From Neckera pumila (Eukaryota; Streptophyta; Bryopsida; Hypnales; Neckeraceae), in contig OZ018410.1 in assembly GCA_963969595.1 (NCBI GenBank), positions 27,408,913-27,472,912 of the forward strand: 64,000 bases of DNA. The letters run 5' to 3'. The notes under the pieces are model-generated. The model was not told the origin of the DNA. It made no database searches and saw only the letters and a program-made list of their open reading frames with translations. Made by a program: the position numbers and the translations under genes. Shown one piece after another: positions 1 through 13,179 of the stretch (its first letter is position 1; every line of letters begins with the position of its first letter).

Positions 1-435
1 TTGCCCAAGATTGAAAATAAGAACTTTTTTTGTGAAGTTCAACCATACAATAATGCAGTAGAATACTATGAGAATGTGTTACAAAAAATTTCAGCCCATT
101 TGATTGTGTGAACTGAAAAATTATAACATTTGAAGCGAGAACTTTTTCATTTGTGTAAAATGGGGAAGTGAATTGACAATATAATAGTCATTTTTTGATG
201 ATTTCTTGTGCGATGAGGAAATATTTTATTTGAATTCCAAAAAGTTAGAAACAAACATTTGGAATATGTGGGGAACTTTGACTCATCATTTTTTGATGAT
301 TTCTTGTGCAATGAGAAAAAATTTATTTAAAAAACAATCCAAATAAATTTTTGGAATATGTGGGAAAAATTTCAAGAACTTCGACTTTATAGATTGCAAG
401 ATAATAGGGCTTGAAGTTTAAAAATAAATGTTTTC

Positions 436-1299
436 TTAACCCCTAAAGGCCCAAGGCCTTTTTTCTGCCGAAAAACACCCAAAACTGCCATTTTTTTAGC
501 GAAGAGTGAAAAAAAATTCAAAATGTTTTTTTTGCACATCTAACTGTAGGATCTTACAGCTAACTAGTATGAGAATGTGTGAAAAAAAATTCAGAATTTT
601 TGACCGCACAGATTGCAAGATATCTGCATTTAAAGTGGAAATAACAAGATTTTCAGCACATTGCGGGACCAGATTTTTTGACTTTAAACATTTTTAACTT
701 AAAATTTTTGCACTACAACGTTTTGAGCTTTAAATCTTTATAGTGAAGAATTGAGTTGAGAGTCTAGGAAAATAAAATAGTATTCAAAAAAACTTAATTA
801 TCATTCTTTAAAAAATTGTTAAGTAGAAGTAGGTACGAGATAGAAGGAAAATCTAAAATATTAATATCTTTGATATGGAATTAAAAAGCACTAATCCCAA
901 TGGTGAGATTTCTCTAGCAAATAAACAGACAAGTTATTTTTTTCAGGAAGATGCTCTAAGTGCCCAAAAAACAAGATTGTCTATAACTTTCTCATAAAAA
1001 TTCCAAATGAAATGAATCAAAGCTTCCCAAATAGACAAAAATATAATTTATAAGAAAAAATAAATAAATAAAATTAATTGCAAAATTTCTTTTGCTGCCC
1101 CACGTCCCCTGTTTTGAGCTTATTTAGACATAACTTTTTTTCCCGGGCACCAATTAAAAAAAATTATACTTCCACAAAGCTTAGCAATTTTTCTATCTTC
1201 AAAGAAAGTTTTGAAAAATCATGACAAAAATTCAGCCCGTAGGTACCTACCCAAAATCCCATTGGTCTCCTGAAGGGACAATGGTCCTTTAGGGGTTAA
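436..1299 (+). mobile_element. TTAA-ended element, family A (about 0.9 kb), copy A1
   Basis: Left end TTAACCCCTAAAGGCCC and right end CCTTTAGGGGTTAA, with TTAA at both extremities; 864 bp. The interior has no long ORF. Shared blocks with A2 at 31080-32014 include TAGGATCTTA, AGATTGCAAGAT, AAAATTGTTAAGTAGA, ATTGTCTATAACTTTCTCAT and GTAGGTACCT near the right end. A piggyBac-type non-autonomous element is inferred from the TTAA and CCC termini. Confidence 0.8.
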
Positions 1300-4200
1300 A
1301 ACACTTTGCTAATTTGTCTTGCTAGTGTTTTACTAAAGTCACACTATTTCCAAAATTATTATGTTTAAATAAGTTGATAGGCATGTTCCTAACAACAGAC
1401 TTAGTTCTTTTACCATTGGGCCAAAGGTGACTATTCACTAAACTTGCTATTTCAAGCAAAAAAGAGAGGACAAGTTGCAAGCCCATTCAATTTCCATTCA
1501 CTTCAAACCTCCATAGCATTTTTTGGGGAGCTTTTTAATTTCTTGAATAAATTAATTTCATTTTTTCTTAAAGTTTTGGGCGAACTTTGATGAAGGATTC
1601 TATGTGGAACCGTGTTGGGGTTTACCCTTCACCCACCCTACTTCACTCTTCAATATGTAATAGATACTTTTTATTTCTGTAACATTTGTTTAAGACGTCT
1701 TTTGAATCAATATCTAATGGATAGTCAAATGTCATGGATTTCATAAATAAAACTTTTTAAGTGTTTATGTAAACACCTATGATTGTAAACAAAAAGTGAG
1801 TGTTTGTTTTTATTTTTAGACTCTTTGTTGATTAGATTCATAAATACATTAAAAGCTTTCATTCATTCCCTTTTCATTTGAAAAGGGTTTTTTATTTGTT
1901 AATAATTTATTTATTTTAATAACATAAATAAATTTCATTTATGAGCCATAGATTTCTATGAATGTCAAAAAAAAATTTAATTTATAGATAAATAAATCTT
2001 AATTCAAGAACATGATCTAAATTTTGTGTGTCTGTCTAAGGTTATAAATAATTGAATGTACAAAAATCACATCAAAGTACACAAATTAATTTATTGATTG
2101 CTCTGCACATTAATGTTTGCAATAATTCTAGAATTATGGGAATTTACAAGGCACCGATTAATTTGGTAGTGCACACTAACATGCAATTTGCAATAAATAA
2201 ATATGATAATCTATTTTACTTTAGATGAATTCAATATATTGTAGTCTATCATATTTTTAGATTATCTCAAATAGTATGATTTCAATTCATCTTTCATTTA
2301 TTTTGGTCCAAAATTCATCCAAAGGTTCAATTTAATTAGAATAAAATCATCTAAAATTATTGAAATTAGTGTGAAGGGGTATCGTATTGTTCAAACTAAT
2401 GCACAAATTGAATTACCTTATGTAACAAGTTTTCACCTCTTCTTATTGCAAGATTTAAAATAATTCATGTGGCCCCTAATTCATCCATATATCACTTCCT
2501 AGATATCATCATGCCTTGAGTTGACTAAATCGTTAATGCATTTGGTCACCACATTTTAGTCGATCAAACATTTTTTTTTCTACACCATTTACAAACTAAT
2601 AGGGTCTTTCAAGTTCAAATTTGCAACACCATGATAACTACTCTCTTGGAAGATTTTATTGTTTGGCTTGAAGCCCATTTGCTCAACAAGATGTGTCTTA
2701 GATTGATGAAAATGTAGCTTTGTTGGGGCACATTTCCTTGTAGGATACAAATGGAGCATGTCAACCAATGTTCTAAGGTTTTGTTCATGGATAGAACTTA
2801 CTTTTTTTCCTACTTATTCCATTAGAGAGTGTTTTATTGGATAAGAAAAGAAGGTCTATCGTACATATAGCACACAATCAGCACATTGATGCCACATATT
2901 AATTAAAGTTCCCAAAGTAGATTCAGCACTTTATATTTTATTTTTAAAAAATTCAACATTATACTCTACATACATGCAACAACCAACTAGCTTCAAAAGC
3001 CTCTTAGTTAATGTGCAAGGAGTTGAGAAGACAAGCTCTTCATACAAATGGTGATTGGTGGTAAATCATCTCATGTGGGATATGTAAATTAGGACTAGTA
3101 TGAGTTTTACCTCTCATAGTTAAGTCAAAAGCAGGAATTGTGTTCAAAATAGAATTTAGACCTCATCTGGGCAATGTAAAATAACTTTATTCAAAAAACT
3201 TTGAAATAATTTAATGTAGAAAATCAAGCTAAATTTCATCGCCAAAAATCCGTTTGAGATTTAAGGTTTCCAATCAAAAGTTATAGACAAATTTTAGAGA
3301 GGGGTTGGAAGGGACATTTTCTTTGACATGTTCAAACATCGCCTTTGAATTTTGTCCATAACTTTCTTTTGGGCGCTCAAAATCACAAATGGGATTTTAA
3401 AAATGAATGTTAATTTGATTTTCCAACATTTTTTGGTATAAGATTTAAAAAAAAATTATTCTACTATGCCAAAATGAAGTTTGAAATTCTACTTTGAACT
3501 CAATTCCTATGGTTTGACAATGAATGGTCAAGCTCTCATCTTCAACTTATCCCATACCTTTTGAGGGTTCATGAAGGACAATGGATTTTATTATAAAAAT
3601 GACCTCTTTACCCTTCATTTTCACTTAATGCTAATGTAGAAATTCCTTCACAAAACAACAACTTAGTCATTTAGTTCTTTCTGAATTTGACAATTTTTCT
3701 TATTCATTGTATTTTTTTCTTGGCATTCTTAAAAATAGTTATATTCCTCCAATTCTACCTTATGAATACATTGATCTCTAATTAAGACCCATTTTCAAAG
3801 AGATGGTAATCCAGCATTACATACATAGAATATGATTATATCTATAATGAATAAATCAAACATTATTTAATTGAGACGTTCCTAAATTTGATCAATCTAA
3901 ATATTGGCTTTGAGTGTAAGTATATGCAACTAATTTGATATAAGCATTCAATTTTATGCTAGGATCCCTTAATGTTGTCGTGAAAAAAATAACTCAAAAC
4001 ATTGAACAGACTAAAAGCGAGCTTTGAAAAACAAAGTTAATTTCAAAATTTATTAATTCATTTTCTAATATGAAGTTTTGTAAAGGTGTATTGTAAACAT
4101 TAATTTGGATAAATAATTTGGTATTGGAGGCAATTGCATGGTAATGACCAATGCATTATTTTTATGTCACATTGCACTATTTTTCATTGTTTTATATGAT

Positions 4201-5879
4201 TTTAGAATTTCCAAATCATCACCTATTAAATTGTGGTTACTATTTTGAAAAATATATATTTGCAAAGATAGATCATCAAATAATTTATTGAAAATTTGAA
4301 AATTTGAAAGAAAAATAACTTTTTTAATTTTAAATGAGGTGTTTAATAAAGACACCTATAATATATGTATATAATTTTCTACGCTCATGTGCTCATAAGC
4401 TCACATAATAGCACTCATCGAAATAGATACTTGATTTGTACACTATGATTATAGGGTACCTCTATTATAGATGTCGATGTTATAAGTACCTTCAATGGTG
4501 TAGGATATCTAATATACATATGTTCAAGGCTCATATGTTTGCATTTCCATGCTCACATACTAGCATCATTGGGGACATAGTCAATAGCGGAGAGGCAACC
4601 AATACCATTGTTGGTGTTGCTAGCTACCGCTTCCCTCTTAGTTGGACCAATATCACCCGCTACTCCCACCTACAATGGGATTTGCATCACTAAAATTCTA
4701 GGGATAGCAATGAATGCTTCTTCTTTTAAATCAATTATCCTAACTATAGGAGTATTGGACATTAGATCAAAACCTTACTTTCGTGGCAACATTGGCCATG
4801 CTTTCTCTCCAAAGTAAATCATAAATACAAAACTTGCTCAAACCTTAAACTACAATAGATGGGTTCAAATCCCTAGTGTGTATAACATACTCTAAACCGC
4901 AATGCATTATATCCTGCTCTAAACCCATGCTAAACCTCAACAATATTTTGTTCAATCAAATTCTTCCTCTTGCAACGCCTATTGCAATATATGTCTGTAG
5001 AATACACGGGTGCAAATGAGAGTTCGGGTTGGGGTGTAGAATTAAATTTGCAGAACAACAAGACATTGGGCAGAATATGACGTCTCGCATGCAAGAAGAG
5101 TTTGGAAAATGACAAGAAGAGAGGTTGTAGGTGATTTATAGTCATGAATAGATGAAGGACGCCGAGGGGAGGTTGTCAAGCATCCAAAAACGGGAGCTAC
5201 TCACCATCGTTGACACAATTCTTCTTATAAAGTACATTACACATGTACACCACGAGAATTATTGACATGTAATAGGCTTGTCCATTTGTGTCTAGAATAA
5301 GGTTAGAGCAACTCTAGTTCAACCATAAACCACCACGCCAACAACATAACAACTAAAAAACTAAAAAAACACGCCCCAATGCAACTCACATTGGTCTCTC
5401 TCCATTCCTAGCCCCGCCAATTTCCTTCTCAAGCTCGGTAAGTTGGCTCACAATAGTATAAGTCATAATTGTCATACCTTATCAAGCTTTTTTGCATGAA
5501 AGGTCTTTTTTAAATGTAAAATCGTTTCCACTTTTTTTTTAATGCAAAAAAGTCCATTTGAGGTTTGGATTGCTAGCTTTGCATTGCGTCAATTTTCTCT
5601 TAAAAGTCACCTGAACGGAACGATGTCTGCCTTCCTCCCTCCACTTCTAAATCCCAATATTGTCCCTGCTTCCGTAAACCATTACCAAGAAATCACCCGT
5701 TTATTTCTCGGGCAAGTTCTGCTTTGCAATTAAGTCGCAATGCCCAATTAGGTCTTCAATGCATGAACATGTAAGAACATGATTGTAGGTTCTTGGGTGG
5801 GTTCTGGTTTCCCGCATAATTGGGCATTATGACTTTTTCATCCAAATTCAATCCATTCCGTTAATGAATCTAATTTCCT
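1300..5879. other. Gene-free AT-rich spacer
   Basis: No conserved protein, RNA gene or clear element ends found. Short frames at 4436-4817 show no recognisable domain. An isolated GGTTCAAATCC near 4864 has no tRNA fold around it. Confidence 0.5.
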
Positions 5880-6216
5880 GGTAATCGTTTACATCAGACC
5901 ACGTCCTCGACGGCGGCGATTGCGCGAAGAAAAAATGCGCCTCCTGACCAAGCTCTGCCCTCCTCATCGACACATTTTTTTCCCACAATCCCCTCCACGG
6001 CTCCACCTCGTCGACCTCCTCGGGCATTGCTCTCCACTTGCCTGCACTGGAGCTGCCGTCCTCTCCTGCAGGGGTTCCCTTCCAGCCTGCAATGAAGTTC
6101 CCCACTTCCTGTACCACATAACTTCCTGCTCAGTCTGCTGTTGACATGTTGGGAGACGCGCCGCAGAAGCTGAACCTTCCATTTAACTTAATTTGTCTCG
6201 ATCAAAGCCATCCAAT

Positions 6217-6371
6217 ATGTTGCTTCAAATGGGCCACATCGTCCTCCTCACTGTTGTTCAGTCCTTCCTCTCTTGCTCATCAATTGCAGCCTTCATCACG
6301 CATTCACGCTTCAAATCTTTTGCACCTGAGAGTAAATGCTGCACAGGGCCACAGACTCCAAAGACTGTCCT
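6217..6371 (+). CDS. Possible orphan first exon with signal peptide (low confidence)
   Basis: Within a GC-rich island (5880-6375), the ATG at 6217 opens a frame of 51 codons. It starts with a hydrophobic stretch (HIVLLTVVQSFLSC) like a signal peptide and continues with a Cys/Pro-containing segment (ESKCCTGPQTPKT). It ends at a perfect GTAAGT donor at 6372-6377. The next base starts a family F transposon, and no continuing exon is found before 18300. It may be a broken gene, a captured fragment or chance. Product unknown. Confidence 0.25.
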
Positions 6372-6411
6372 GTAAGTTACACAAAATAGTGAAATTAGGT
6401 GGCCTTGTCAT

Positions 6412-7002
6412 AACATTCAGTAGCTCTACAGTGATGGTGTGGTAAGGTAGATCAACGTATTACCACACTGATTTGCAATTTGACTATCTTGGGGCCAATT
6501 CCATGAGAGACATATATTTTTTTAGAGGTGTGCGCATGTTTCATGAATCAAACCCAAGTGAAATTATAATTTTCTGATCAAAATTGTAATTTCTGTGAAT
6601 TTTTGAAGTGTTCAGCCCTAAATTACTAAAGCGCCCGTGACTAGGGTCATAAACGCCCTAATAACAACCCATAACCACCTTCTTATGTCCCTATAAGCAT
6701 CTAGGTATTCACCAATCAGCTATTGCCACATTACCCTAAATGACATAAATGCACTGATTTTGTCAGATTTCTGGATAGAATTGGCTCACTTCTTGACAGA
6801 TTTGGATGGTGGAATGGGTGGAAATGGGGCCAAAAACAGGGTGGCGGAAATGGGTTGGAGACGGAATTAGGCTGGTCTACCTTATGTTCCACACCCCAAC
6901 AGTGTTTCATCAGTAACTGCTGGTGAATTAGACATGTGGAGGATGTGGAGGCACACCATCACCTTAGAACCAAGGCAACATTAACACATGCTACTGAATG
7001 TT
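6412..7002. mobile_element. MITE family G (interrupted) inside family F
   Basis: Ends AACATTCAGTAGCTCTACAG and GCTACTGAATGTT match the intact 151-bp copy at 24735-24885. The copy is split after GGTGTGG by the TA-flanked H element. Confidence 0.75.
6445..6892. mobile_element. TA-flanked element family H inside family G
   Basis: Terminal repeats AGGTAGATCA and TGGTCTACCT, flanked by TA at 6443-6444 and 6893-6894. The intact G copy at 24735 reads GGTGTGGTATATTCCACACC across this site, so it serves as an empty site. The TA duplication suggests a Tc1/mariner (Stowaway-like) origin (inference). No ORF. Confidence 0.7.
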
Positions 7003-7230
7003 ATGGTCAATTAGGTTGCCTTACCAGTGATAAATTTCCTTATGGATCAATGATTGTTCCACATGGAGGCGCATGCCACTCTCTGAACCAGGCCTTGAAC
7101 TAGTGTACAAAACTATGCCATACACATGGCTCTGAATTGAATGCATCGTTGTACAAGAACAGGGAATATTTCTATAATGTGGACTGTCAAGAAATTGGTG
7201 TGGGGCAACCTAATTTCACTATTTTCTGTA

Positions 7231-8109
7231 GATATTTTTCAAGACAAACCAACAGCCAATCCACTCTATGGAAAATTGCTGTAGTCTGAACTCTGAAGTG
7301 TGAACTGAAATCTGGCTCAACTGGCTTAACTTAGTTTACACCACTTGTCATTTTATTTTAAAAATAAAATAAAATAAATAAATAACACTTGGGTCTGGCT
7401 GCAGACGCTGAAACTGAAACCCACAGTTGTCAGAGGTCAGCGAAAAGTACACATTAAGTTCACTGAGCTTACCCCTTTTTTTCTCCTCGGCGGCCCAACG
7501 TAAACCTGAAACGACATTAATTTGTTATTTTATTTTTTTAAACACATGGACAATTTCCATTGATAGTCATAAAGCCTAAAGGACATTTCATATCAAGACT
7601 TGGTCAAACTTCATTCGATTTCTACATTAATACAAACATTTCAAAAAACTGATGTGTATTTTTCACATGTAGTAATGTATGTCTAAAATTTAAATTTATT
7701 TTTTTCATAATTAAAAATACCAAATTAAATTTTATATGATTTTTTAAAGAAATTTCTTTGTAAGAATCATAGTAGTTACAAAAATTCTTAGAATAGTGCG
7801 ATTTAAAAAATTAATTAATGGAAATAATAGTGAAAAACATCATGGTGTAATTGGTGTATTCCTTGAGCTCACACCAAGAGAAACTCAATAGAAAAAGTTC
7901 ACAAGTGGTAAATTTTGAGCTTTCAAGATGCTTTCTCCAAAGTGTCACGGAAATTACAATTTTAACAATTTTGAAAAAAAAAAATGTTGAGTAAAATGTA
8001 GATTATTGAAGCTGTCTTTTCTTAATTATGCTTAAAACATCTAAATTCAAGAACTATGCAAATATTTAGGGTCTGACTTTTAAAATGCTGATGAGGTTTG
8101 CAATGTCCT
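7231..8109. other. Spacer
   Basis: AT-rich, with an (AAATA)n-like stretch near 7360-7385. Nothing else identified. Confidence 0.5.
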
Positions 8110-8870
8110 CTAACTTCTAAGTTCCAAGCCATTTTTTTGTCAAAAACACTCAAAATTGCCATTTTTATTGCATTCACCCAAGAAAAACAAAAACAAAAAC
8201 AAATTCTTAGAATCCAATCGTAGGATCTTGTACTTCACTTGTCTGAGATCATGTGGTAAAAATTTCATAAAGTTCGATAGTATAGATTGGAAGATATTAA
8301 CACTCAAAGTTGAAAAGAAAGTTTTTTGAATGTTGGCCTGCAATTTCAGATGACTTTGACTATCATTTATGGAAAAAAATTTGCACTATAATCTTTAAAT
8401 TTAAAATTTTTTATGTTGGAGAATTGAGTTGAAAGGCCAAAAAAAAATTCAAAAAACACACACTAGATTTTCATTCTTTAAAAAATTGTTAAGTAGAAGT
8501 AGGTTCAAGATTGAAAAGAAAACTAAATTGTTAATAGCTCTAAGATTGGATTGAACACAATAATTCCATTGATGAGATTGTTTTAGCGAGCAAATACAAT
8601 TTTGTCAAACAATTCTTTTGAAAAATTGTGAAAATTGCATTCAGAAACGAATGCTACAAGTTATTTTTTCAAGAAGATGCTCTAATTGCCCGAAAAACAA
8701 GATTGTCCATAACTTTCTCATTATTAGTCCAAATAGAATGAATCAAAGCTTCACATGTAAACAAAAACATATTAGTTTAGGGGAAAAAAATTTAATTTAT
8801 TTTGACTTTTTGACAAATTGGATTTTGGGCAGGTGTGACCTTGATTTTTTATGAAACTTCTTAAAACCAT
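8110..8870 (+). mobile_element. Degraded family A copy
   Basis: Starts near CTAACTTCTAAGTTCCAAGCC, a mutated A end. The body aligns with A1: AAAATTGTTAAGTAGAAGTA, AAGATTGTCCATAACTTTCT and AATCAAAGCTTCACATGTA. The right terminus is not preserved. At 8873 a separate TTAACCCCTAAAGTCC end begins. Confidence 0.6.
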
Positions 8871-8872
8871 CC

Positions 8873-8892
8873 TTAACCCCTAAAGTCCACTT
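8873..8892 (+). repeat. Solo TTAACCCCTAAAG end
   Basis: TTAACCCCTAAAGTCC without a partner in the matching orientation nearby. It lies between the degraded A copy and the element at 8926. Confidence 0.45.
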
Positions 8893-8925
8893 GCCCAAAT
8901 TGAAGGTAAACAAAACAAAAACTTT

Positions 8926-9652
8926 TTAATCCCTAAAGGCAGATAAAAAAGTTTCACTTCATTCAAAAATAAAAATATGAAATTGGTTTTCTAGAGTTAT
9001 ATATACATGAATAGCTTTGAATCATCCCATTTTTATCAATGAGTCAAAAGTTATGAAGATCTTTAGTTTGCGGGCTGTTATGAATTTTCTACTTTAAAAT
9101 AAACTTTGAAGTCTTTTATCTTAATCAAGTTTCAACATTTAAAAAAAATAAAATTATAGGATGTAGTTTTTTTTTAAATATTTCAACCATTGGGATTGGC
9201 ATTTTCAATTCCATAATTAAATTCTTCACAATTTCGTATTTGAATCATTCTCTACTACTATCTACTTACTATTTGTTTCTTGTATACTGGACAACTCTAA
9301 ATGAAGTGAAATTTTTCATGCTTGTAGCCAACTTGCCTAGAAAAAAAAATCCAAAGAAGTACCATCATTTGGGACAATTTTCATCCAAAAGTGAGCTTAT
9401 GAAGTGCAGCTACCCTGTTTTTTCTAGGGCCAAAAAAATTATTTCAATGAATTTGATTGCCAATATTTTGCAATTCAAGTGGCGGAAATTTCTGAAATTT
9501 TTATCACATGTTCTCAAGTCAGCATACTGCAAGATCCTACGGTTATATGTGTCAAAAAAGTATTTATTTTTAAAATTGGATACTTGTACTAAGAATGGCA
9601 ATTTTCGAATTTTTTTTTGGTGAAAACATAATCATGGAACTTTAGGGATTAA
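8926..9652 (-). mobile_element. Family A-like element in reverse orientation, 727 bp
   Basis: TTAATCCCTAAAGG at 8926 and CTTTAGGGATTAA ending at 9652. From the right end inward the reverse complement matches A1 after its left end (a TTGCCATT block, then a CGTAGGATCTTGCAG-like block). The other half is less similar, so it may be a recombined subtype. Confidence 0.6.
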
Positions 9653-10658
9653 CCAATTGTTTAGTCTTTGAAAAATGAGATTTCCAAAAGATTGTTTGAT
9701 TTCAATTTTTAAAAGAAGTGAGACAAAAACACCAAAATTTGATACTTCAGGTTAGATGTCCCAAACATCCAGAGGGATAGCAACACTTTAATTTAAAAAT
9801 AGGCTATCTTCAAAACCATCATTTGATGCTTGTTGAGGGGGTATTTGAGGCTATGCATGCGGCATATTTAAAACACGTGACAATGATTATTGAATAGATA
9901 TGTTGCATGATGATTAAAACAATATTAGGGACAACTAAATAGTTGTCACCATATTATTAAGGTGATTAAGTCAACGTAGACTACCGGAGCTTATTGCTCC
10001 AATCACGTACTTGTAGACAAATTATATCAATTTTGGCATAGTTTAAAGGTTCAAACATGTTCCTTTTGGCTTATTAAATAATGGTAATGAATGGTACTCA
10101 ACAAGGTCAGCACTAGGTAAGTCTAGGGTGGATTTTAGTAGTCTATCCATTTTCTACTTTGAAAATTTATAGAGCTCACATTGGTGGTCCAAAAACTATA
10201 GTTTTAGCTTCTTTTTAATTTCTTATTTTCCATTTGTTAACAAGTAGAATATATTCCTTCTAGTGAAGACAACTTATACCTATCACTTATTTTGATAGTT
10301 TTACGCATTTTCACCTTAAGATAGAATGATCTGATTACACATCCTACATTTGAATCCTATTTCACTATATCCCATCCTCATGCACTGAAAACTGTACTAA
10401 ATTCACATAGAAACAAATTACATTTTGGATTGAAATTGAAAGGATTGGACCAGGATACCTATCAAGCACAACTTTTCATAAACCATTTTTTAATGTATTA
10501 AATATAAATAAAATATAATTTTTAAGAATGAAATTCAATCATATTGTTTATAGATCACTATGGAAATATACATAATTTTTGGAGAAACTTTGACTATGCA
10601 AATTGCAAGACAATAGTGTTTGAAGTTACAATAGACCAAAAATTGGCCTTGCCCAAGA
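9653..10658. other. Spacer with family A-like fragment
   Basis: Mostly AT-rich unique sequence. Positions 10560-10625 resemble an internal part of family A (AACTTTGACTATG, AATTGCAAGACAATAG). Confidence 0.4.
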
Positions 10659-10932
10659 GCATAAGAAGGCATTTGGGGTCTAGGAGGGATGTGAGTTCCC
10701 TTGCGTTCCCAGACTAGAGGAATGTAGCTGTAGCAGCTGGCTGAAGTGGCACAACGATTGCCACGTCATTTTTTGAAAGAGAAAAAAAAAAGTTTGCTTA
10801 AAATGATATTTGGCAATTTTTTATTTTTTTTGAAAATAAAATTTTTGACAACTTGTACCGCTGTTTACAAGAATGGGCCAGATTTGGGAACGGGCCTAAA
10901 ACGGCCTCCAAGCCCTGAATCCCCTCTAATGG
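10659..10932. mobile_element. MITE family C, diverged copy
   Basis: Left end GCATAAGAAGGCATTTGGGG and right end AATCCCCTCTAATGG are diverged C termini. The interior keeps TTGCCACGTCATTTTTTGAA and GAACGGGCCTAAAACGGCC. Confidence 0.65.
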
Positions 10933-13179
10933 GGTCAACAAACTTTGGCTCCTCTTGGGATAACACTTTAGCAATGGACCATTGATTGCCACTTTAACAA
11001 TGGACTTTACATAATTTCTTTTTTATTAATAATATTTATTAGAACAGAGGGTCTTAGGAGACTACTATACTAAATTTTATTGCTTCAAGGCACTCCTTTT
11101 TCCTGATGTTATATAGGGCACATTCTTAGATCAACACTTGAACATAACTCATTTTACCTTTAGAAAAAGACATCATACAAGAGATGGCTCAAATTCAAAT
11201 TCATTACAAAAAATTTCAGCCCTCAACAGGATTGCTAGTGCATGATTTTCGGCACCCGCGAGGTGCAATTAGAGAGATTTTTTTAATTTTTTAAATATTT
11301 AAAATTTTCAATCCGACGTGGCGCTGACGTGGCAGCAATGCGACCACGTCATATATCAAGTTTTCAATTTTTTATTTTTTTTCATAATTGCACCACGGGG
11401 GTGCAAGACTAGCGGTCTTGTTGAGGCCTAAAATTTTGTGCAATGTGATACACCACTAGTAGAAGTGTGGTCTTTGTGCACCAATGAATAGAGTCTATAT
11501 ATGGTGCAAGAGGCCCATATTGGCACCACTATTCATTGGTGCCTCTTTTTCTATCAGTGCACATGCATGCAATATATTTAAGGTAAAGTAATAATAATGT
11601 TAACAATGCTAGCTTGGAGACTATTGTGATTGATGAGTGTGTTGAAGTACACAAGTTAGGAGATGGAAAAACTCAAATTATGCACAGGCACAAAATTGAT
11701 TGTATTTTGTCAAAGAAAAGGTATAGGAAAATAAATCATCACTCATAAGAGCTGTGTTGCAGATAACAATGTTTATAGGATCTATAAACATCTCACTTTC
11801 TGGAACATCTGCATTTCACTTTTTGAAAAATAAATTTTGACAATCTTAAAAAATTTGCAAGTTACTTATAAGCCATTGCTATAGTGAAATTGCAATTTTT
11901 TTTATATAAACGTCACATTAAGAATCCTCTAATAAATATTTAAACACGTGTTTTTCAATCATGTTTCCACTTTTTGCCATTGCCATTCAACAATGCTATT
12001 GCCCCAAAATGTCAACTCCCCTTGCACACTGGATTGTATCCAATGATCTTCAATCATTTTTTTGTGATTACATCAGAGAATGTCCCAAATAATACAATGA
12101 CGTGATATTTTCTTAACAGTATAATCGTCTGAAAGTTTTATTTTAGTTTGAATTTTATATACCATACTGGCAATCATGCAACTCCTTCCAATTCCAACTT
12201 TCTCAGTCTAGGGTACAGCTTCCTCATCATGTCATTGTCACATGCACAGGAAGATGAGTTTTGTACTGCATGAGAGTGTCTCAAGGCACATTTGTGCCCA
12301 AAAAAAAAAAAGAGAGTGTCTCAAGGCAAGAGTTCGTACACATGTAAATTATGTTAACTTGTCACTAATGGTTTGCTTGTAGTCACACCTTCTCGCTTCC
12401 TTGAAGGTTGAGAGGATGTGGAGAGGAAAGTGGAGCCAATGAGAGTCCATTCTCCATGAAGAAGGTGTGATACCCCTTCTCGCTTCTCGTGGAGGACAAG
12501 ACTGAAGAACTTACTTGCTGTGTCACTTTTCAATAGTTACGCAAATCCGCCAAAGATGATGAGAAGTCGGCAACGGCGGTGAAATCTCCTAAAAGCGAGG
12601 GTAAGAAAACCATCACGTAAACTTCTACGTCCGTTCTTATCCTGCGGAGGAAGAGAACGACCCTTCTCAACCTTCACAGAAAGGAGTCGGCACAAGCCGC
12701 GGTGAGCCAATTACTAAGCTCCACATCCCTCTTCTCAACCTTCACGGAATGGGATGAAGGAGCCGTAACTACCCCCAATAGAAACACCTAATATGAACTA
12801 ATTACAATACTGAGATTAGTCCATTCTAAGCTTACGTCTAGAATCAAGGATTATCATATATTGTGTCCATTTTGGGTTGGCATAATTCTATCTCATATAT
12901 TTCTACCTGAGTCAGGGTCCGGGAATTTTTTTTAACTCTACCAACTCAATTCCTCCAATTCCCATATAGAATCGTTTTTTCAAGTAACAAGTCAGGTTAT
13001 TTACTCTATTTCCTACTCAAAATATAAATTTTATAATTTTTTGACCAATTTTTTGCCGTTTATTTTCAAATTACAACCAATTTTTTCTCAATTCAACCGG
13101 CTAGCTTTGAACTAGCCGCCAGTTCTTCCTGGACCTTGACCTGAGTCATTGGAGGAAATTAACTTTGCAAGTGAATATG
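10933..13179. other. Spacer with minor inverted repeats
   Basis: No gene seen. CTTCTCGCTTCCTTGAAGG and GAGAGGATGTGG near 12390-12420 recur inverted as CCACATCCCTCTTCTCAACC near 12720, and a related copy lies near 12660. This is possibly a small unclassified element at about 12385-12790. Confidence 0.4.

Larger units (their letters stand above)
6378..7230. mobile_element. MITE family F host copy carrying two nested insertions
   Basis: The F ends TACACAAAATAGTGAAATTA and AATTTCACTATTTTCTGTA are 853 bp apart instead of about 240. The excess is a family G element at 6412-7002, itself split by a 448-bp family H element at 6445-6892. The outer parts of F align to the copies at 16676 and 59213. Confidence 0.7.

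Noticed and set aside
4861..4875. tRNA B-box-like GGTTCAAATCC
   Set aside because: No matching A box, acceptor stem or cloverleaf in the surrounding bases.
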